Assembly (NCBI GenBank): GCA_964530825.1 | Contig: CAZHCA010000003.1 | Span: forward strand, 124,001-188,000 | Reading direction: 5' to 3' | DNA from: CAZHCA01 sp964530825 | Lineage (GTDB): Bacteria; Bacteroidota; Bacteroidia; Chitinophagales; Saprospiraceae | Length of the DNA: 64,000 nucleotides | Shown here: in pieces, positions 15,355 through 24,960 of the stretch | Numbering within the stretch: position 1 is the first letter of the stretch | Layout: the number at the start of each line of letters is the position of its first letter | Made by a program: the position numbers and the translations under genes | The notes under the pieces: model-generated | The model's input: the letters and a program-made list of their open reading frames with translations, nothing else | Told to the model about the DNA's origin: nothing | Databases searched by the model: none

Positions 15355-16968
15355 ATGAAGTATCGGGCGAATACACAGTTTACAAATAAGTATTTTGACA
15401 TCTACAAGCCGGTGTTTCTGCCAGCGGCTATCGTCATTGCATTTTTCATCATTCTCACGCTTTCCATCGGCGATCCCATGGAGAAGATTTTTAACGATTT
15501 TCAGACGTCGATCTCCAACAATGCCGGTTGGTTCCTGGTGATTGCGGTTAACATCTTTGTCATTGTCTGCTTTGCCGTGGCCTTGAGTAAATTCGGCAAC
15601 ATTCGGATCGGTGGCCGGGATGCCCAACCGGAGTTCAGCACTTTCGCCTGGTTTGCGATGCTTTTTTCCGCTGGTATGGGTATCGGACTATTGTTTTTTA
15701 GCGTGGCGGAACCCATCACCCATTATGCCACTCCACCGGTAGCGGTTGACGACCAGACCACCCAAGCAGAAAATGCCATGCGCTATACCTTCCTGCACTG
15801 GGGCGTGCACGCTTGGGCCATCTATGCAGTCGTGGGTTTATCGCTGGCGTTTTTTGCTTTTAATCGCGACATGCCGCTTACCTTCCGTTCGATCTTCTAC
15901 CCCCTCATCGGCGACCGGGTGTACGGCTATCTAGGTGATATAATTGATATTGTAGCCGTTACCGCTACCCTATTCGGATTGGCCACCTCTTTGGGATTCG
16001 GCGTTCAGCAGATTGCCACCGGTCTCAATTTTTTATTTGGCTTTCCCAACACGGTATGGGTTCAGGTGTTGCTCATCGGTATCATAACCCTAGCAGCTAC
16101 CGCTTCGGTGGTGCTTGGGATCGACAAAGGGGTGCGCGTATTGAGTGAGCTCAATATGCGACTCGGCTTCCTGTTTTTGATCGCTATGCTCATTCTAGGG
16201 CCTACCATTCTGTTGCTCGACAATTATATCCAGAATGTGGGCGCCTACATTCAGACGCTGGCAACGGTGAGTACCTGGACGGAATCGTACACCGATAATA
16301 CCTGGCAAAACGACTGGACGCTCTTTTACTGGGCCTGGTGGATATCTTGGTCACCCTATGTCGGGATGTTTATTGCCCGCGTTTCGCGTGGCCGTACCGT
16401 ACGTGAATTTGTACTGGGCGTTTTGCTCGTTCCTGCCTTATTGACCTTTTTCTGGATGACGGTATTCGGCGGCTCTGCTCTTTACTTGGAATTAAACGGC
16501 ATCGCCGACATTTCCACTGCTGTAAGTGAAGACATCTCTACGGCTTTGTTCGTTATGCTCGAAGAATTTCCACTTACATCGGTAACTTCCCTCATCGGTA
16601 TTATTTTGGTGACCAGCTTCTTTGTAACTTCCTCCGATAGTGGTTCGCTGGTGATTGATAGTATCACTTCGGGCGGTAAAATCGACGCTCCTGTCGGGCA
16701 ACGTGTCTTTTGGGCCCTCTCCGAAGGAGGTGTTGCCGCTACCCTCTTACTGGGTGGCGGTTTGGCGGCTTTACAAGCGGTCTCGATAGCTACCGGCCTC
16801 CCGTTCGCGGGGCTATTGATAATAATGTGTTACAGCCTGTGGAAAGGCCTGCAAAATGAATACGACGAGATCATACGCCGCGATCAACTGCGCGAACGGC
16901 AGCGATACCGAGACACCATCAGTGAATTGATGGAAAAACGAAGAACCCAAGACGTCACTTCCAAGTAG
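15355..16968 (+). CDS. BCCT-family betaine/choline/carnitine transporter
   Basis: A 537-residue, twelve-helix membrane protein. It has the BCCT hallmarks GMGIGLLFFSVAEPITHY and the tryptophan-rich helix FYWAWWISWSPYVGMFIARVSRGRT. These transporters take up quaternary ammonium solutes such as glycine betaine, usually with sodium or protons. The charged C-terminal tail (RRDQLRERQRYRDTISELMEKR) resembles osmosensing tails of BetP-type members. The stop is followed after one base by the universal stress protein ATG, so both are almost certainly cotranscribed from the box at 15303. Confidence 0.93.
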   Translation: MKYRANTQFTNKYFDIYKPVFLPAAIVIAFFIILTLSIGDPMEKIFNDFQTSISNNAGWFLVIAVNIFVIVCFAVALSKFGNIRIGGRDAQPEFSTFAWFAMLFSAGMGIGLLFFSVAEPITHYATPPVAVDDQTTQAENAMRYTFLHWGVHAWAIYAVVGLSLAFFAFNRDMPLTFRSIFYPLIGDRVYGYLGDIIDIVAVTATLFGLATSLGFGVQQIATGLNFLFGFPNTVWVQVLLIGIITLAATASVVLGIDKGVRVLSELNMRLGFLFLIAMLILGPTILLLDNYIQNVGAYIQTLATVSTWTESYTDNTWQNDWTLFYWAWWISWSPYVGMFIARVSRGRTVREFVLGVLLVPALLTFFWMTVFGGSALYLELNGIADISTAVSEDISTALFVMLEEFPLTSVTSLIGIILVTSFFVTSSDSGSLVIDSITSGGKIDAPVGQRVFWALSEGGVAATLLLGGGLAALQAVSIATGLPFAGLLIIMCYSLWKGLQNEYDEIIRRDQLRERQRYRDTISELMEKRRTQDVTSK

Positions 16969-16969
16969 T

Positions 16970-17857
16970 ATGAAGCAATTCAAGAAAGTATTGGTAGCGC
17001 TCGATCTAACGGAGATGGATCAGCTGCTTATTCGCTACGTAGTATTTCTTTGCAACCTCTTTGATAAAGTTGAAGAAGTCATTTTCTACCACAACATCAA
17101 ATTCGACTACCCCGAAGAGGCAGAAGAGATCCTAAAGAAGTTGGAGAAGCCTCTACCTAAACTGGTGGAAGAAGAGATCGACGAAAAAGCAACGACCCAC
17201 TTCCGGGATCACCACCCCCAGGTAAAAGTGCATATCCGCATCACCAGTGATAGCTCAACTCCGCAAGCACTCACTGATGCCGTTAATGAAGAGAATGCAG
17301 GACTGATTGTCGTAGGGAAGAAGAACTCCTACCAGGGCGCCGGCATCGTCACCGAACGGCTTTTGCGTTTTGGAGAGCACGATGCCGACTTGATTATTGT
17401 ACCTGATACGGTCTACCCCTCCATTCACAACATACTGGTGCCGATCGACTTTTCAGCCGAATCTAAAAAGTCCCTGGGGCGAGCCCTGGCCCTGGCCGAG
17501 CGCACCGAAGCCGAATTGAGCTGCCAGCACGTCATTCGCATTCCCGCCCGTTTTTTCCCTTACATTCCCTTGCAGGACGTAAGCGCAACGATGAAAAAGA
17601 GCGCGGAGAAGTCCTACCTACGTTTCCTGAAGTCTTTTGCGAATAACGACAAGCTGCCGGAGATCCCCTGCGCGTATACCTCGACTAAAGGCCGCACGAT
17701 TGCACAGACGATCTACCATTACGCTCTTGCCCAAAGCAAAGACCTGATTGTGATGAGCAGCCGGGGTAAAGGAAAGATCCCAGGGTTTTTGGTAGGCAGT
17801 GTCACCTTGCGATTGGCTAAGGAACCAATCCACGTTCCCTTGTTAATTGTCCGGTAG
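16970..17857 (+). CDS. Tandem-domain universal stress protein
   Basis: A 295-residue protein with two UspA-like halves. The first starts FKKVLVALDLTEMD and ends DADLIIVPD; the second starts NILVPIDFSAESKKS and ends VPLLIVR. USP domains bind ATP or dimerise and modulate stress responses. It begins one base after the BCCT transporter stop. Pairing a USP with a solute transporter suggests it tunes transport during stress, which is inference. It has no membrane segment. Confidence 0.88.
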   Translation: MKQFKKVLVALDLTEMDQLLIRYVVFLCNLFDKVEEVIFYHNIKFDYPEEAEEILKKLEKPLPKLVEEEIDEKATTHFRDHHPQVKVHIRITSDSSTPQALTDAVNEENAGLIVVGKKNSYQGAGIVTERLLRFGEHDADLIIVPDTVYPSIHNILVPIDFSAESKKSLGRALALAERTEAELSCQHVIRIPARFFPYIPLQDVSATMKKSAEKSYLRFLKSFANNDKLPEIPCAYTSTKGRTIAQTIYHYALAQSKDLIVMSSRGKGKIPGFLVGSVTLRLAKEPIHVPLLIVR

Positions 17858-17954
17858 GCATGCGTTTTGTCACTGCATGATTGCGCGGCTTCCCATACCT
17901 TACCCATAATGGACGTGTGCGCCATTGGGAGGTTAACTGGATAAAGCGCTTACT

Positions 17955-19523
17955 ATGAATGATGCGTATTCCCCTTTACCGGACACGGGGAAAATATATA
18001 CCCAAATTCAGAAGATGATCGAAATGGGGATGGCCGAAGAGGACCGCCACGCCGATACCCTAACCCGCATCCATCCCAATTATCAGGGAAGCGCTCGTAA
18101 CCTGCTTCATTATCTAAGTCTGCGACGACTCGACCTGCGGGAACTGCAAGAGCAGCTATCGAGTTACGGGATTTCCTCTATCGCTCATTCCGAAGGATAC
18201 ACCCTGGCCAACCTACTTAATATCCGCAATCTATTGGCGCTGCTCCACTCGGCCGTCGACTCCGAGCCGGTCTTCAGCGTAGCACCTCCTTTTGATGTGT
18301 ATACCAGTAAAGTACAACTCAAAAAAAACGCCGCCGAGATCTTCGGAACGAACAGCCTGCCCGGCGCGGCAACCTATACGATGGTGACGATGCCTGCCGA
18401 AAGTGCCGAGGACTATTCCCTAGTGTTGGGGTTGGTCGCTTCGGGTATGGACTTGGCCCGCATCAATACCAGCCATGATGACCCGCAAGTCTGGGAGGCT
18501 ATGATCCGCAATATTCGAAGAGCGGAAGAAGATACGGGCTTTTCCTGCCGGGTATATATGGACCTTTCGGGGCCAAAGCTTCGCACCGTACTGCCGCCCC
18601 ATCATGGTAAAAAGACGGAGCACCGGAAAAAGAACGGCAATTTCGTCGTCTTCGTCGACGATGAGCTTACCTTGCTTTCCCAATATTCCGAAGGTTTCTG
18701 GCACCCTGCCGAAGAACCGACCATTGGTTTATCCCTGCCCGAAGTTTTCGAGGATTTGCGCGAGGGCCAACGCATCTTTTTCGATGACGGAAAAATCGGC
18801 GGCATCATCACCGATACCCGCAATCAACGAGTGAAGGTAAAAATCCACCAGGCCGCACGCGACGGCACGACTCTGCGCGGCGGCAAGGGCGTCAATCTAC
18901 CCGACACGACCCTCGCCCTCCAATCCCTTACACAAGCTGATCGCCGGCACCTTCCTTTTGTTGCCCGCCACGCCGACGTGGTAGGATACTCTTTTGTGCG
19001 CTATCCGCATGACTTGGAAGACCTGCAGGAGGAATTATCCCGCCTCGACCGCAGCGATATGGGTATTGTACTTAAGATTGAAACCAAAGAAGCGTTTAAC
19101 AACTTGCCGCAATTACTCCTCACGGCAATGCGCAGTCCACGCATCGGAGTGATGATCGCCCGAGGCGACCTCGCCGTAGAAGTCGGCTTCCAGCGGATTG
19201 CCGAAGTCCAGGAAGAAATTCTCTGGCTCTGCGAAGCAGCTCACGTTCCCAATATTTGGGCTACTCAGGTGCTGGAGCGCCTGGCCAAGAAAGGCCTGGC
19301 TACGCGATCCGAAATCACGGATGCAGCCATGGCCTCGCGGGCCGAATGCGTAATGCTCAACAAAGGGCCTTACATCACACAGGCCCTACGCACCTTACAA
19401 GATATCTTGCACCGCATGGCCGATCACCAAGACAAACGCCGTGGCAGCCTGCGCCCACTTAGTGTGGCGCGGAATTTCCTAGATGCTAAGCCTTTCCCTT
19501 CAGCATCATTTTCCAATACATAA
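17955..19523 (+). CDS. Atypical pyruvate kinase-like protein with N-terminal helical extension
   Basis: 522 residues. The first 115 or so form a helical extension unlike pyruvate kinase. Next comes a pyruvate kinase barrel: VTMPAES-(x)n-GMDLARINTSHDD, DLSGPKLRT, IVLKIETKEAFNNL (catalytic lysine), GVMIARGDLAVEVGF and IWATQVLE. A B-domain-like insert is present (residues about 205-320). The C-terminal regulatory domain of normal pyruvate kinases is absent; the protein ends soon after the AECVMLNKG strand. It could make ATP and pyruvate from PEP and ADP or have a related role. It overlaps the tail of the convergent flavoprotein gene by 38 bases. Confidence 0.8.
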   Translation: MNDAYSPLPDTGKIYTQIQKMIEMGMAEEDRHADTLTRIHPNYQGSARNLLHYLSLRRLDLRELQEQLSSYGISSIAHSEGYTLANLLNIRNLLALLHSAVDSEPVFSVAPPFDVYTSKVQLKKNAAEIFGTNSLPGAATYTMVTMPAESAEDYSLVLGLVASGMDLARINTSHDDPQVWEAMIRNIRRAEEDTGFSCRVYMDLSGPKLRTVLPPHHGKKTEHRKKNGNFVVFVDDELTLLSQYSEGFWHPAEEPTIGLSLPEVFEDLREGQRIFFDDGKIGGIITDTRNQRVKVKIHQAARDGTTLRGGKGVNLPDTTLALQSLTQADRRHLPFVARHADVVGYSFVRYPHDLEDLQEELSRLDRSDMGIVLKIETKEAFNNLPQLLLTAMRSPRIGVMIARGDLAVEVGFQRIAEVQEEILWLCEAAHVPNIWATQVLERLAKKGLATRSEITDAAMASRAECVMLNKGPYITQALRTLQDILHRMADHQDKRRGSLRPLSVARNFLDAKPFPSASFSNT

Positions 19524-20757
19524 AGGGCAGGCCATATTTTTTCAGCAACCACATGGAGTAAAGCTCTTTTGAGGTGTCGAATACCCGGCTTAGCATGGGA
19601 TCGCTGTCGCGCTCGCCATTGTAGTTGAACTCGGCCAGCAGCATTTTACCGTACCCCGTTATAAGCGGGCAGGATGAGTAGCCATTGTAGGTAGCCAGAT
19701 CCACGTCGTGTTGCTGGTTCATGATGTAATGCAGGTTCTCGACCACGACGGGCGCCTGCTTTCTTACTGCAGCCCCCGTCTTGGCGGTAGGCAAACCCGC
19801 TGCATCGCCCAGCGAGAATACATTCGCATAGCGGCGGTGCTGCAGCGTGTTGGGGTCCACATCAATCCAGCCTTTGTACGGACCCTCCTGGGCGGCAATA
19901 GCCGAATGCCGGATAAAATCGGGAGCCGATTGGGGAGGAGCCAGGTGGAGTATATCAAAGTCGATAATGACCTCCTCGGGATTGGGGTATTCCTCTTCGA
20001 TTTCGCGGTAATTGTAGCAAAGGTGATTGCGCTCCCCAGCGAACTTCAGAATATGATAGTGGGCCTTCTTATTTTCGCCGTCGATTTTTACCAGTTTATG
20101 GAAAAACCGGAGCTGCAGATCTTTGCGATCGACCACCTCCATCAAGGTGGATTTAAATGGCTCTACACCGAAAATCATCGATCCGGGGATGACGAATAAA
20201 ATTTCGGATCGATGACGTACGCCCGATTTGCGGAAGTAGTCGTCGGCTAGGTAAAGAATCTTTTGGGGGGCGCCCCCGCATTTGATCGGCGTAGCCGGCT
20301 GGGTAAAGATTGCCTGGCCACCCTCAAAGTTTTTCAGACATTCCCAGGTGTATTCCGGATTGATGTAATTGGTGCATACGCCATTTCGGTTCATCGTCGT
20401 GGCCAAGCCCTCAATCTCATCGAGATTATTCTGTACGCCCGGGCAGGCAATGAGGTAATCGTAGGTGAGGGCAGTTCCATCGGCCAGCACTACGCGGTTG
20501 GTATCGGGTAGAACCTCCTTTACAGCTTCCTGAATCCAGGTGGCGCCGCGCGGAATGAAGTCGGCCATATCGCGCTCCGTATCTTTGAAGCGGTACACGC
20601 CTGCTCCGACGAGCGTCCATGCAGGTTGATAATAATGCTTATCAGCGGGGTCGATCAGAGCAATATCCAGGGCGCGATCCCGGCGCAATAGCTGAGCAGC
20701 TGTAGTAATGCCAGCCGTGCCCGCCCCTATGATGAGGATTTGATAATGCGTTTTCAT
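19486..20757 (-). CDS. Sulfide:quinone oxidoreductase-like FAD protein
   Basis: The start at 20757 (MKTHYQILIIGAGTAG) gives 423 residues. The N-terminal Rossmann motif GAGTAG binds FAD, and a second conserved region LGDAAGLPTAKTGAAVRKQAPVV is typical of SQR and NDH-2 relatives. Cysteines in ACPGVQNN, TPIKCGG and SSCPLITGYGKMLL sit where SQRs carry redox cysteines, favouring sulfide oxidation with electrons passed to the membrane quinone pool. A longer frame reaches 20829, but the extra 24 residues lack family resemblance. The C-terminus overlaps the pyruvate-kinase-like gene tail-to-tail. Confidence 0.82.
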   Translation of the reverse strand: MKTHYQILIIGAGTAGITTAAQLLRRDRALDIALIDPADKHYYQPAWTLVGAGVYRFKDTERDMADFIPRGATWIQEAVKEVLPDTNRVVLADGTALTYDYLIACPGVQNNLDEIEGLATTMNRNGVCTNYINPEYTWECLKNFEGGQAIFTQPATPIKCGGAPQKILYLADDYFRKSGVRHRSEILFVIPGSMIFGVEPFKSTLMEVVDRKDLQLRFFHKLVKIDGENKKAHYHILKFAGERNHLCYNYREIEEEYPNPEEVIIDFDILHLAPPQSAPDFIRHSAIAAQEGPYKGWIDVDPNTLQHRRYANVFSLGDAAGLPTAKTGAAVRKQAPVVVENLHYIMNQQHDVDLATYNGYSSCPLITGYGKMLLAEFNYNGERDSDPMLSRVFDTSKELYSMWLLKKYGLPFMYWKMMLKGKA

Positions 20758-20990
20758 GTTTTTTGCTTTTGGAATGACCAGGTATAATCTTTTTAAATAT
20801 TGCAACAATCTCTTAACTTTCGCAAGCAATCCGGATGATCGCCGTCACGTTACCAAGTTGATGAAAGTCATCTAGCTATTGTACGCTTTCACAACCCCGT
20901 TATTTCAGTTTCCCCCAACTCCAAATGCAGACGTCAGCCTCGTAATTGCGCCCTTGCACATGCTGTGATCACGACAAATAGATAATTCTC

Positions 20991-22916
20991 ATGAACTCAA
21001 AAACTATTGGGGCCGCCAACGGCCTGGTTGTGCTATTCTGGCTATTCTTAGTCCTTCCACTCTCTGCACAAACCATAAAGGAATACCGTACCCCTGCCGA
21101 TACTATTGATTACTTGTTGATTGAAGCCGAGGGGTTTTCCGAATTATTTAACCAGCAGTCGGGACCAAGCTGGGTTAGTACCGCCGAAAATGGCGTATCC
21201 GGCATGTCGGCCGATACAGCAGGCGGCGGATCCGGCAACGGATTGCATGAATCGAAGCTGGTTTATTACCTCCACCTGGAGCCGGATACCACTTACACCC
21301 TCTACGTGCGCTATTTGCTTACGGACACCGCGTCTTCAATTACGGGATTTGCCGTAGGTGATGGGTTTGGCTCCACGAGTTATAACCAAGGCGGAATTCG
21401 CTTTCCGGAATCCCCAGACGGCGATGCTACCGTTGCGTCCGTCACTACCCTGAGGACCGGAAACGATGGCCAGACGAGTTTGCTGTTGTTTCCGGATCAA
21501 TCGGACGAAATAATCATCGACAAAATTTTACTATCGGCGGGTACTGATTCCCTAGATAGCTTCGATGGGCTCGAACCAGCTAATTGTACCTTTATCGCGC
21601 CAGTCGGGGTCACAAATTATGCCAGCCCTGACGACCCTAATACCAATCCACTGGATTCCATCGATGGAACAAATGTGGTATTGATTTCGAGTCCAGAGGA
21701 TTCGGGAAATGAACCCTATTTCCCTTACAGCGGCCAATCGTACTACAGTTTCGAAGGCGGCGGCGAAAACAACGGCAATTCGACGCTCACATTTAAAGAA
21801 AACATTCGTTGTTTAGGGCCTGATATAACCATCGCTTTTTCATTCCGTTTTCTGAGTACCCAATCAGGTGGTTTTGACAATGACGATACAATAACGGTTA
21901 CAGGTACCATTTTTTATCCAAATAGTAGTGAAGTGATCCAGGAAGAAATTTCTGGCAGCAGAATAGGCACAACCTATACTTTTTTCTCCCTTGGTCTAAC
22001 AGTTGACCAGAACAATGGCGAAGATTCGGATAGCGTTCGTTTTACCATCAACTACCAAGGTAATGCTAATCTTTACGTAGACGATATCGTCGTAACGGAA
22101 GAGGCAGGAGGTTTCCCTAATGCAGAAATATCTGCAACTAACGATTTAGGAGGACAGGTCACTTTTGGTACCCCTGGGCTCACGCAAGATAATTTTGAAG
22201 GCAGTTCAACTATCGATTGGGATTTCGGTGATGGAAACACATCGACAGAAAGTGCCCCTACTCATGTTTACCAGGAAGATGGCACCTATGAAGCTTGTTA
22301 TACGTATACATTTGTTGAAGGGTCTGCTCCCAACTGCGACTATCCCCAAACCATAGCCTGCACTATCCTTGTCATAACAAACGCTATTCTCCCCGTCGAA
22401 TTTCTCTTTTTCCATGCCCGTCCTGTAGACCAGGCCACGGCATTGCATTGGGCCACCGCTACCGAGCTCAACAACGACCGGTTCGAGCTCCAGCACAGCC
22501 GGGATGGTGGCCCTTTTGTAACTGTGGCCACTATCCCGGGGCAGGGTACAACTACTGCCCGCACCGACTACCACTACCGGCACGAACGGCCAGGCTCGGG
22601 GACCCACTACTATCGACTCAAACAGGTTGACTTCGACGGCACCTACAGCTACTCTAGCGTACAGTCGGTCAGTGTAGGCAGTAAGCATACTTACGACTTC
22701 TTCCCCAATCCCGTCGATGATCAATTGCAGCTAGTCACTCCTGCCGGGAAGGAACGCGATTACGCCATACTCGACCTGCAGGGTCGGCTGGTGCGACAGG
22801 GGCCGGTCGATGGCTCACCGGTGCCGGTAGACGGTCTGCCCCGGGGAATATACCTGCTACAGGTGCGCGAGCCTACCGGTCAGATAGCTTACAATGCCCG
22901 GTTCGTTAAGCAGTAA
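20991..22916 (+). CDS. Secreted multidomain protein with PKD domain and T9SS sorting signal
   Basis: 641 residues. An N-terminal signal peptide ends LPLSAQ. Residues about 40-180 (YLLIEAEGFSE...) resemble a carbohydrate-binding beta-sandwich of the CBM6/35 kind. The next part is a second beta-rich region. A PKD domain follows (IDWDFGDGNTSTESAPTHVYQEDGTY, near 405-430). The C-terminus has LPVEFLFFHARPV and the type A sorting domain (FFPNPVDDQLQL...GRLV...GIYLLQV). Such proteins cross the outer membrane through the type IX system and stay on the surface or are released. No catalytic domain is recognised, so adhesion or glycan binding is likely. Confidence 0.85.
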   Translation: MNSKTIGAANGLVVLFWLFLVLPLSAQTIKEYRTPADTIDYLLIEAEGFSELFNQQSGPSWVSTAENGVSGMSADTAGGGSGNGLHESKLVYYLHLEPDTTYTLYVRYLLTDTASSITGFAVGDGFGSTSYNQGGIRFPESPDGDATVASVTTLRTGNDGQTSLLLFPDQSDEIIIDKILLSAGTDSLDSFDGLEPANCTFIAPVGVTNYASPDDPNTNPLDSIDGTNVVLISSPEDSGNEPYFPYSGQSYYSFEGGGENNGNSTLTFKENIRCLGPDITIAFSFRFLSTQSGGFDNDDTITVTGTIFYPNSSEVIQEEISGSRIGTTYTFFSLGLTVDQNNGEDSDSVRFTINYQGNANLYVDDIVVTEEAGGFPNAEISATNDLGGQVTFGTPGLTQDNFEGSSTIDWDFGDGNTSTESAPTHVYQEDGTYEACYTYTFVEGSAPNCDYPQTIACTILVITNAILPVEFLFFHARPVDQATALHWATATELNNDRFELQHSRDGGPFVTVATIPGQGTTTARTDYHYRHERPGSGTHYYRLKQVDFDGTYSYSSVQSVSVGSKHTYDFFPNPVDDQLQLVTPAGKERDYAILDLQGRLVRQGPVDGSPVPVDGLPRGIYLLQVREPTGQIAYNARFVKQ

Positions 22917-22993
22917 ACGGACGCGTTGCGCTAATCGGAGTGGAAATTTTTATTTCCTGTCCCAAACAAATATTTTACGTGAAAAAGTAGTTC

Positions 22994-23758
22994 ATGCCGT
23001 ACGGCCCCCTCTATAACCAAATCCTTCAAGCCCGACGCAGTGGTCGCAAGCGATTTGCTGTGCTGATCGACCCCGACGGCCTTCGCCCTGGCGAACTCAG
23101 CGCCATGACCAATCACTTGCGCCGGGCTCCGGTAGACCTGTTGCTTATCGGCGGCAGCTTGATCGTAGAAGATCAACTCAATGCGACCTTGAGGCATCTG
23201 AAGAAGCACCTCGACCTGCCCATCATCATCTTTCCGGGTAGTCCCCTGCAAATCAACGGTGAAGCCGACGCCATCCTGTTACTTTCCCTGATCTCCGGGC
23301 GAAACCCGGATCTGTTGATCGGCCAACACGTAACTGCCGCACCTTACCTGCGGGCCTCGGGCCTGGAAATCCTGCCTACGGGGTATTTGTTGATCGATGG
23401 CGGCAAGCCCACTACGGCCTCTTATATCAGCCAGTCTCCGCCCATTCCGGCCGACAAACCCACCCTGGCTGCCTGTACGGCGCTAGCAGGCGAACAGCTA
23501 GGCCTGGGCCTGATCTATCTCGACGCCGGCAGCGGGGCCCGCATACCCGTTAGTGAGGCCATGATACGCGAAGTGCGGCGAAATGTCGAACTACCCTTGC
23601 TGGTAGGCGGCGGCATCCGGTCGGGTGAAGCGGCCTACCAGGCCTGCAAAGCCGGTGCCGACTTGATCGTAGTGGGCAATGCTGTAGAAAAAGACCCGGG
23701 CCTGGTGCAAGAAATCGGCTTGGCCGTGCGAAATTTTAAAACCTCGCCCACCCCCTAA
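22994..23758 (+). CDS. Geranylgeranylglyceryl/heptaprenylglyceryl phosphate synthase family
   Basis: A 254-residue TIM barrel. LIDPDGL near the start, LLIGGSLI, IIFPGSP, LPTGYLLIDGG, IYLDAGSGA and LLVGGGIRSGEAA are the phosphate- and prenyl-binding strands of the PcrB/GGGPS family. It transfers an isoprenoid diphosphate chain to sn-glycerol-1-phosphate, the first step of archaeal ether lipids; Bacteroidota carry a group of their own whose lipid product is still unclear. No glycerol-1-phosphate dehydrogenase is adjacent. It sits upstream of rsgA with a 53-base gap. Confidence 0.92.
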   Translation: MPYGPLYNQILQARRSGRKRFAVLIDPDGLRPGELSAMTNHLRRAPVDLLLIGGSLIVEDQLNATLRHLKKHLDLPIIIFPGSPLQINGEADAILLLSLISGRNPDLLIGQHVTAAPYLRASGLEILPTGYLLIDGGKPTTASYISQSPPIPADKPTLAACTALAGEQLGLGLIYLDAGSGARIPVSEAMIREVRRNVELPLLVGGGIRSGEAAYQACKAGADLIVVGNAVEKDPGLVQEIGLAVRNFKTSPTP

Positions 23759-23811
23759 CCGTTAAACTACCTTATCTTGTTGTACGTGTCAAGAAATGAA
23801 AATCAGGGATT

Positions 23812-24771
23812 ATGAGTAAGACGATGGAGGGTATAGTGATCAAATCAACCGGAAAGTGGTACGATGTAAGGCTGACCGACAACCGGGTGCTACCATCCCG
23901 GATAGTAGGTCGTTTTCGGCTGGCCGATAAAAAAATTACCAATCCCGTAGCAGTGGGTGATAAGGTAGCGGTCTTACTCGATGACAAGGAAGAGACGGGC
24001 GCCATTCAGGAGATTCGCCCCCGCGAAAATTTCGTAGCCCGGCAGTCGCCGCGCCAGAAGCATCAGATGCACCTACTGGCAAGCAACGTAGACCAGGCGG
24101 TATTGATCGTCACGATTGTCCAGCCCAACCTCAAGCAGGGCTTCATCGATCGTTTTTTGCTGATGGTCGAGCCTTACGAAATACCCGCCTTGATCGTGTT
24201 TAATAAAGCCGATATTTATTCCGATGACGATTTAGAGCTCTACGTAGCATTAGAGCGTATGTACGAAGATATCGGTTACGACGTGCTGCTGGTCTCTGCG
24301 CACGCTTCTTTTCAAATCGATAAACTGGCCGAACAGCTAAAAGATAAGGTAACGCTGGTAGCCGGTCAATCCGGTGTCGGTAAATCCAGCTTGATCAATA
24401 GTATGCAGCCGCACCTCGAACTGCGCACCCATGAGCTTTCCGATTACTCCGGGAAAGGCCAGCACACCACTACCTTTGCCGAGATGCACCCTTTGGACTT
24501 CGGTGGCTACATCATTGATACGCCCGGCATCAAGACCCTCTCCTTTAACCACCTAGAACCACAGGATATCGCGCATAACTTCCGGGAATTTTTTGAGCTT
24601 TCGGAGGGTTGTAAATTTCGCGGTCGCTGCCTGCACCGCGACGAACCCGGCTGCGCAGTAAAAGAGGCCCTGGAGAAGGGCGAGGTCAGTGAGCTGCGGT
24701 ACATCAATTACCTGACTCTGCTGGAAGAAGTCGAAGAACAAAAACACTGGGAACGCAACAAGGAAGTGTAA
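23812..24771 (+). CDS. rsgA: Ribosome small subunit-dependent GTPase RsgA
   Basis: A 319-residue circularly permuted GTPase. After an N-terminal OB-fold domain the G motifs appear in the order NKAD (G4), GQSGVGKSSLIN (G1, about 183-194) and DTPGIK (G3). A zinc knuckle CKFRGRCLHRDEPGC (Cys-Cys-His-Cys ligands) follows. RsgA tests and releases late 30S subunits during ribosome assembly. A near-consensus TATCTTGT box lies about 35 bases upstream. A tiny membrane protein gene follows after 6 bases. Confidence 0.95.
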   Translation: MSKTMEGIVIKSTGKWYDVRLTDNRVLPSRIVGRFRLADKKITNPVAVGDKVAVLLDDKEETGAIQEIRPRENFVARQSPRQKHQMHLLASNVDQAVLIVTIVQPNLKQGFIDRFLLMVEPYEIPALIVFNKADIYSDDDLELYVALERMYEDIGYDVLLVSAHASFQIDKLAEQLKDKVTLVAGQSGVGKSSLINSMQPHLELRTHELSDYSGKGQHTTTFAEMHPLDFGGYIIDTPGIKTLSFNHLEPQDIAHNFREFFELSEGCKFRGRCLHRDEPGCAVKEALEKGEVSELRYINYLTLLEEVEEQKHWERNKEV

Positions 24772-24777
24772 ATATTT

Positions 24778-24948
24778 ATGGGATACCAAAGTAGACGCCG
24801 CACTTATACGAGCCGCCGTGAGCGCACCCGCGCCCACCTGCGCAACATCCGGCTGATCGTCATTTTTTTGGGCATTGCCCTGGTAGTACTCCTGTATAAG
24901 AATCGCTGGGATATCTACAATTATTTTCAGACATTTTTTATGGATTAG
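24778..24948 (+). CDS. 56-residue basic single-pass membrane protein
   Basis: The frame starts MGYQSRRRTYTSRR, with a strongly basic N-terminus of about 25 residues, one hydrophobic helix (LIVIFLGIALVVLLY) and a short tail ending FFMD. The positive-inside rule predicts a cytoplasmic N-terminus. It begins 6 bases after the rsgA stop and ends 12 bases before the convergent bamA stop, so it fits an operon with rsgA. I do not recognise a family; many Bacteroidota encode similar small anchors. Function unknown. Confidence 0.65.
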   Translation: MGYQSRRRTYTSRRERTRAHLRNIRLIVIFLGIALVVLLYKNRWDIYNYFQTFFMD

Positions 24949-24960
24949 TAGGTGTGGCCA

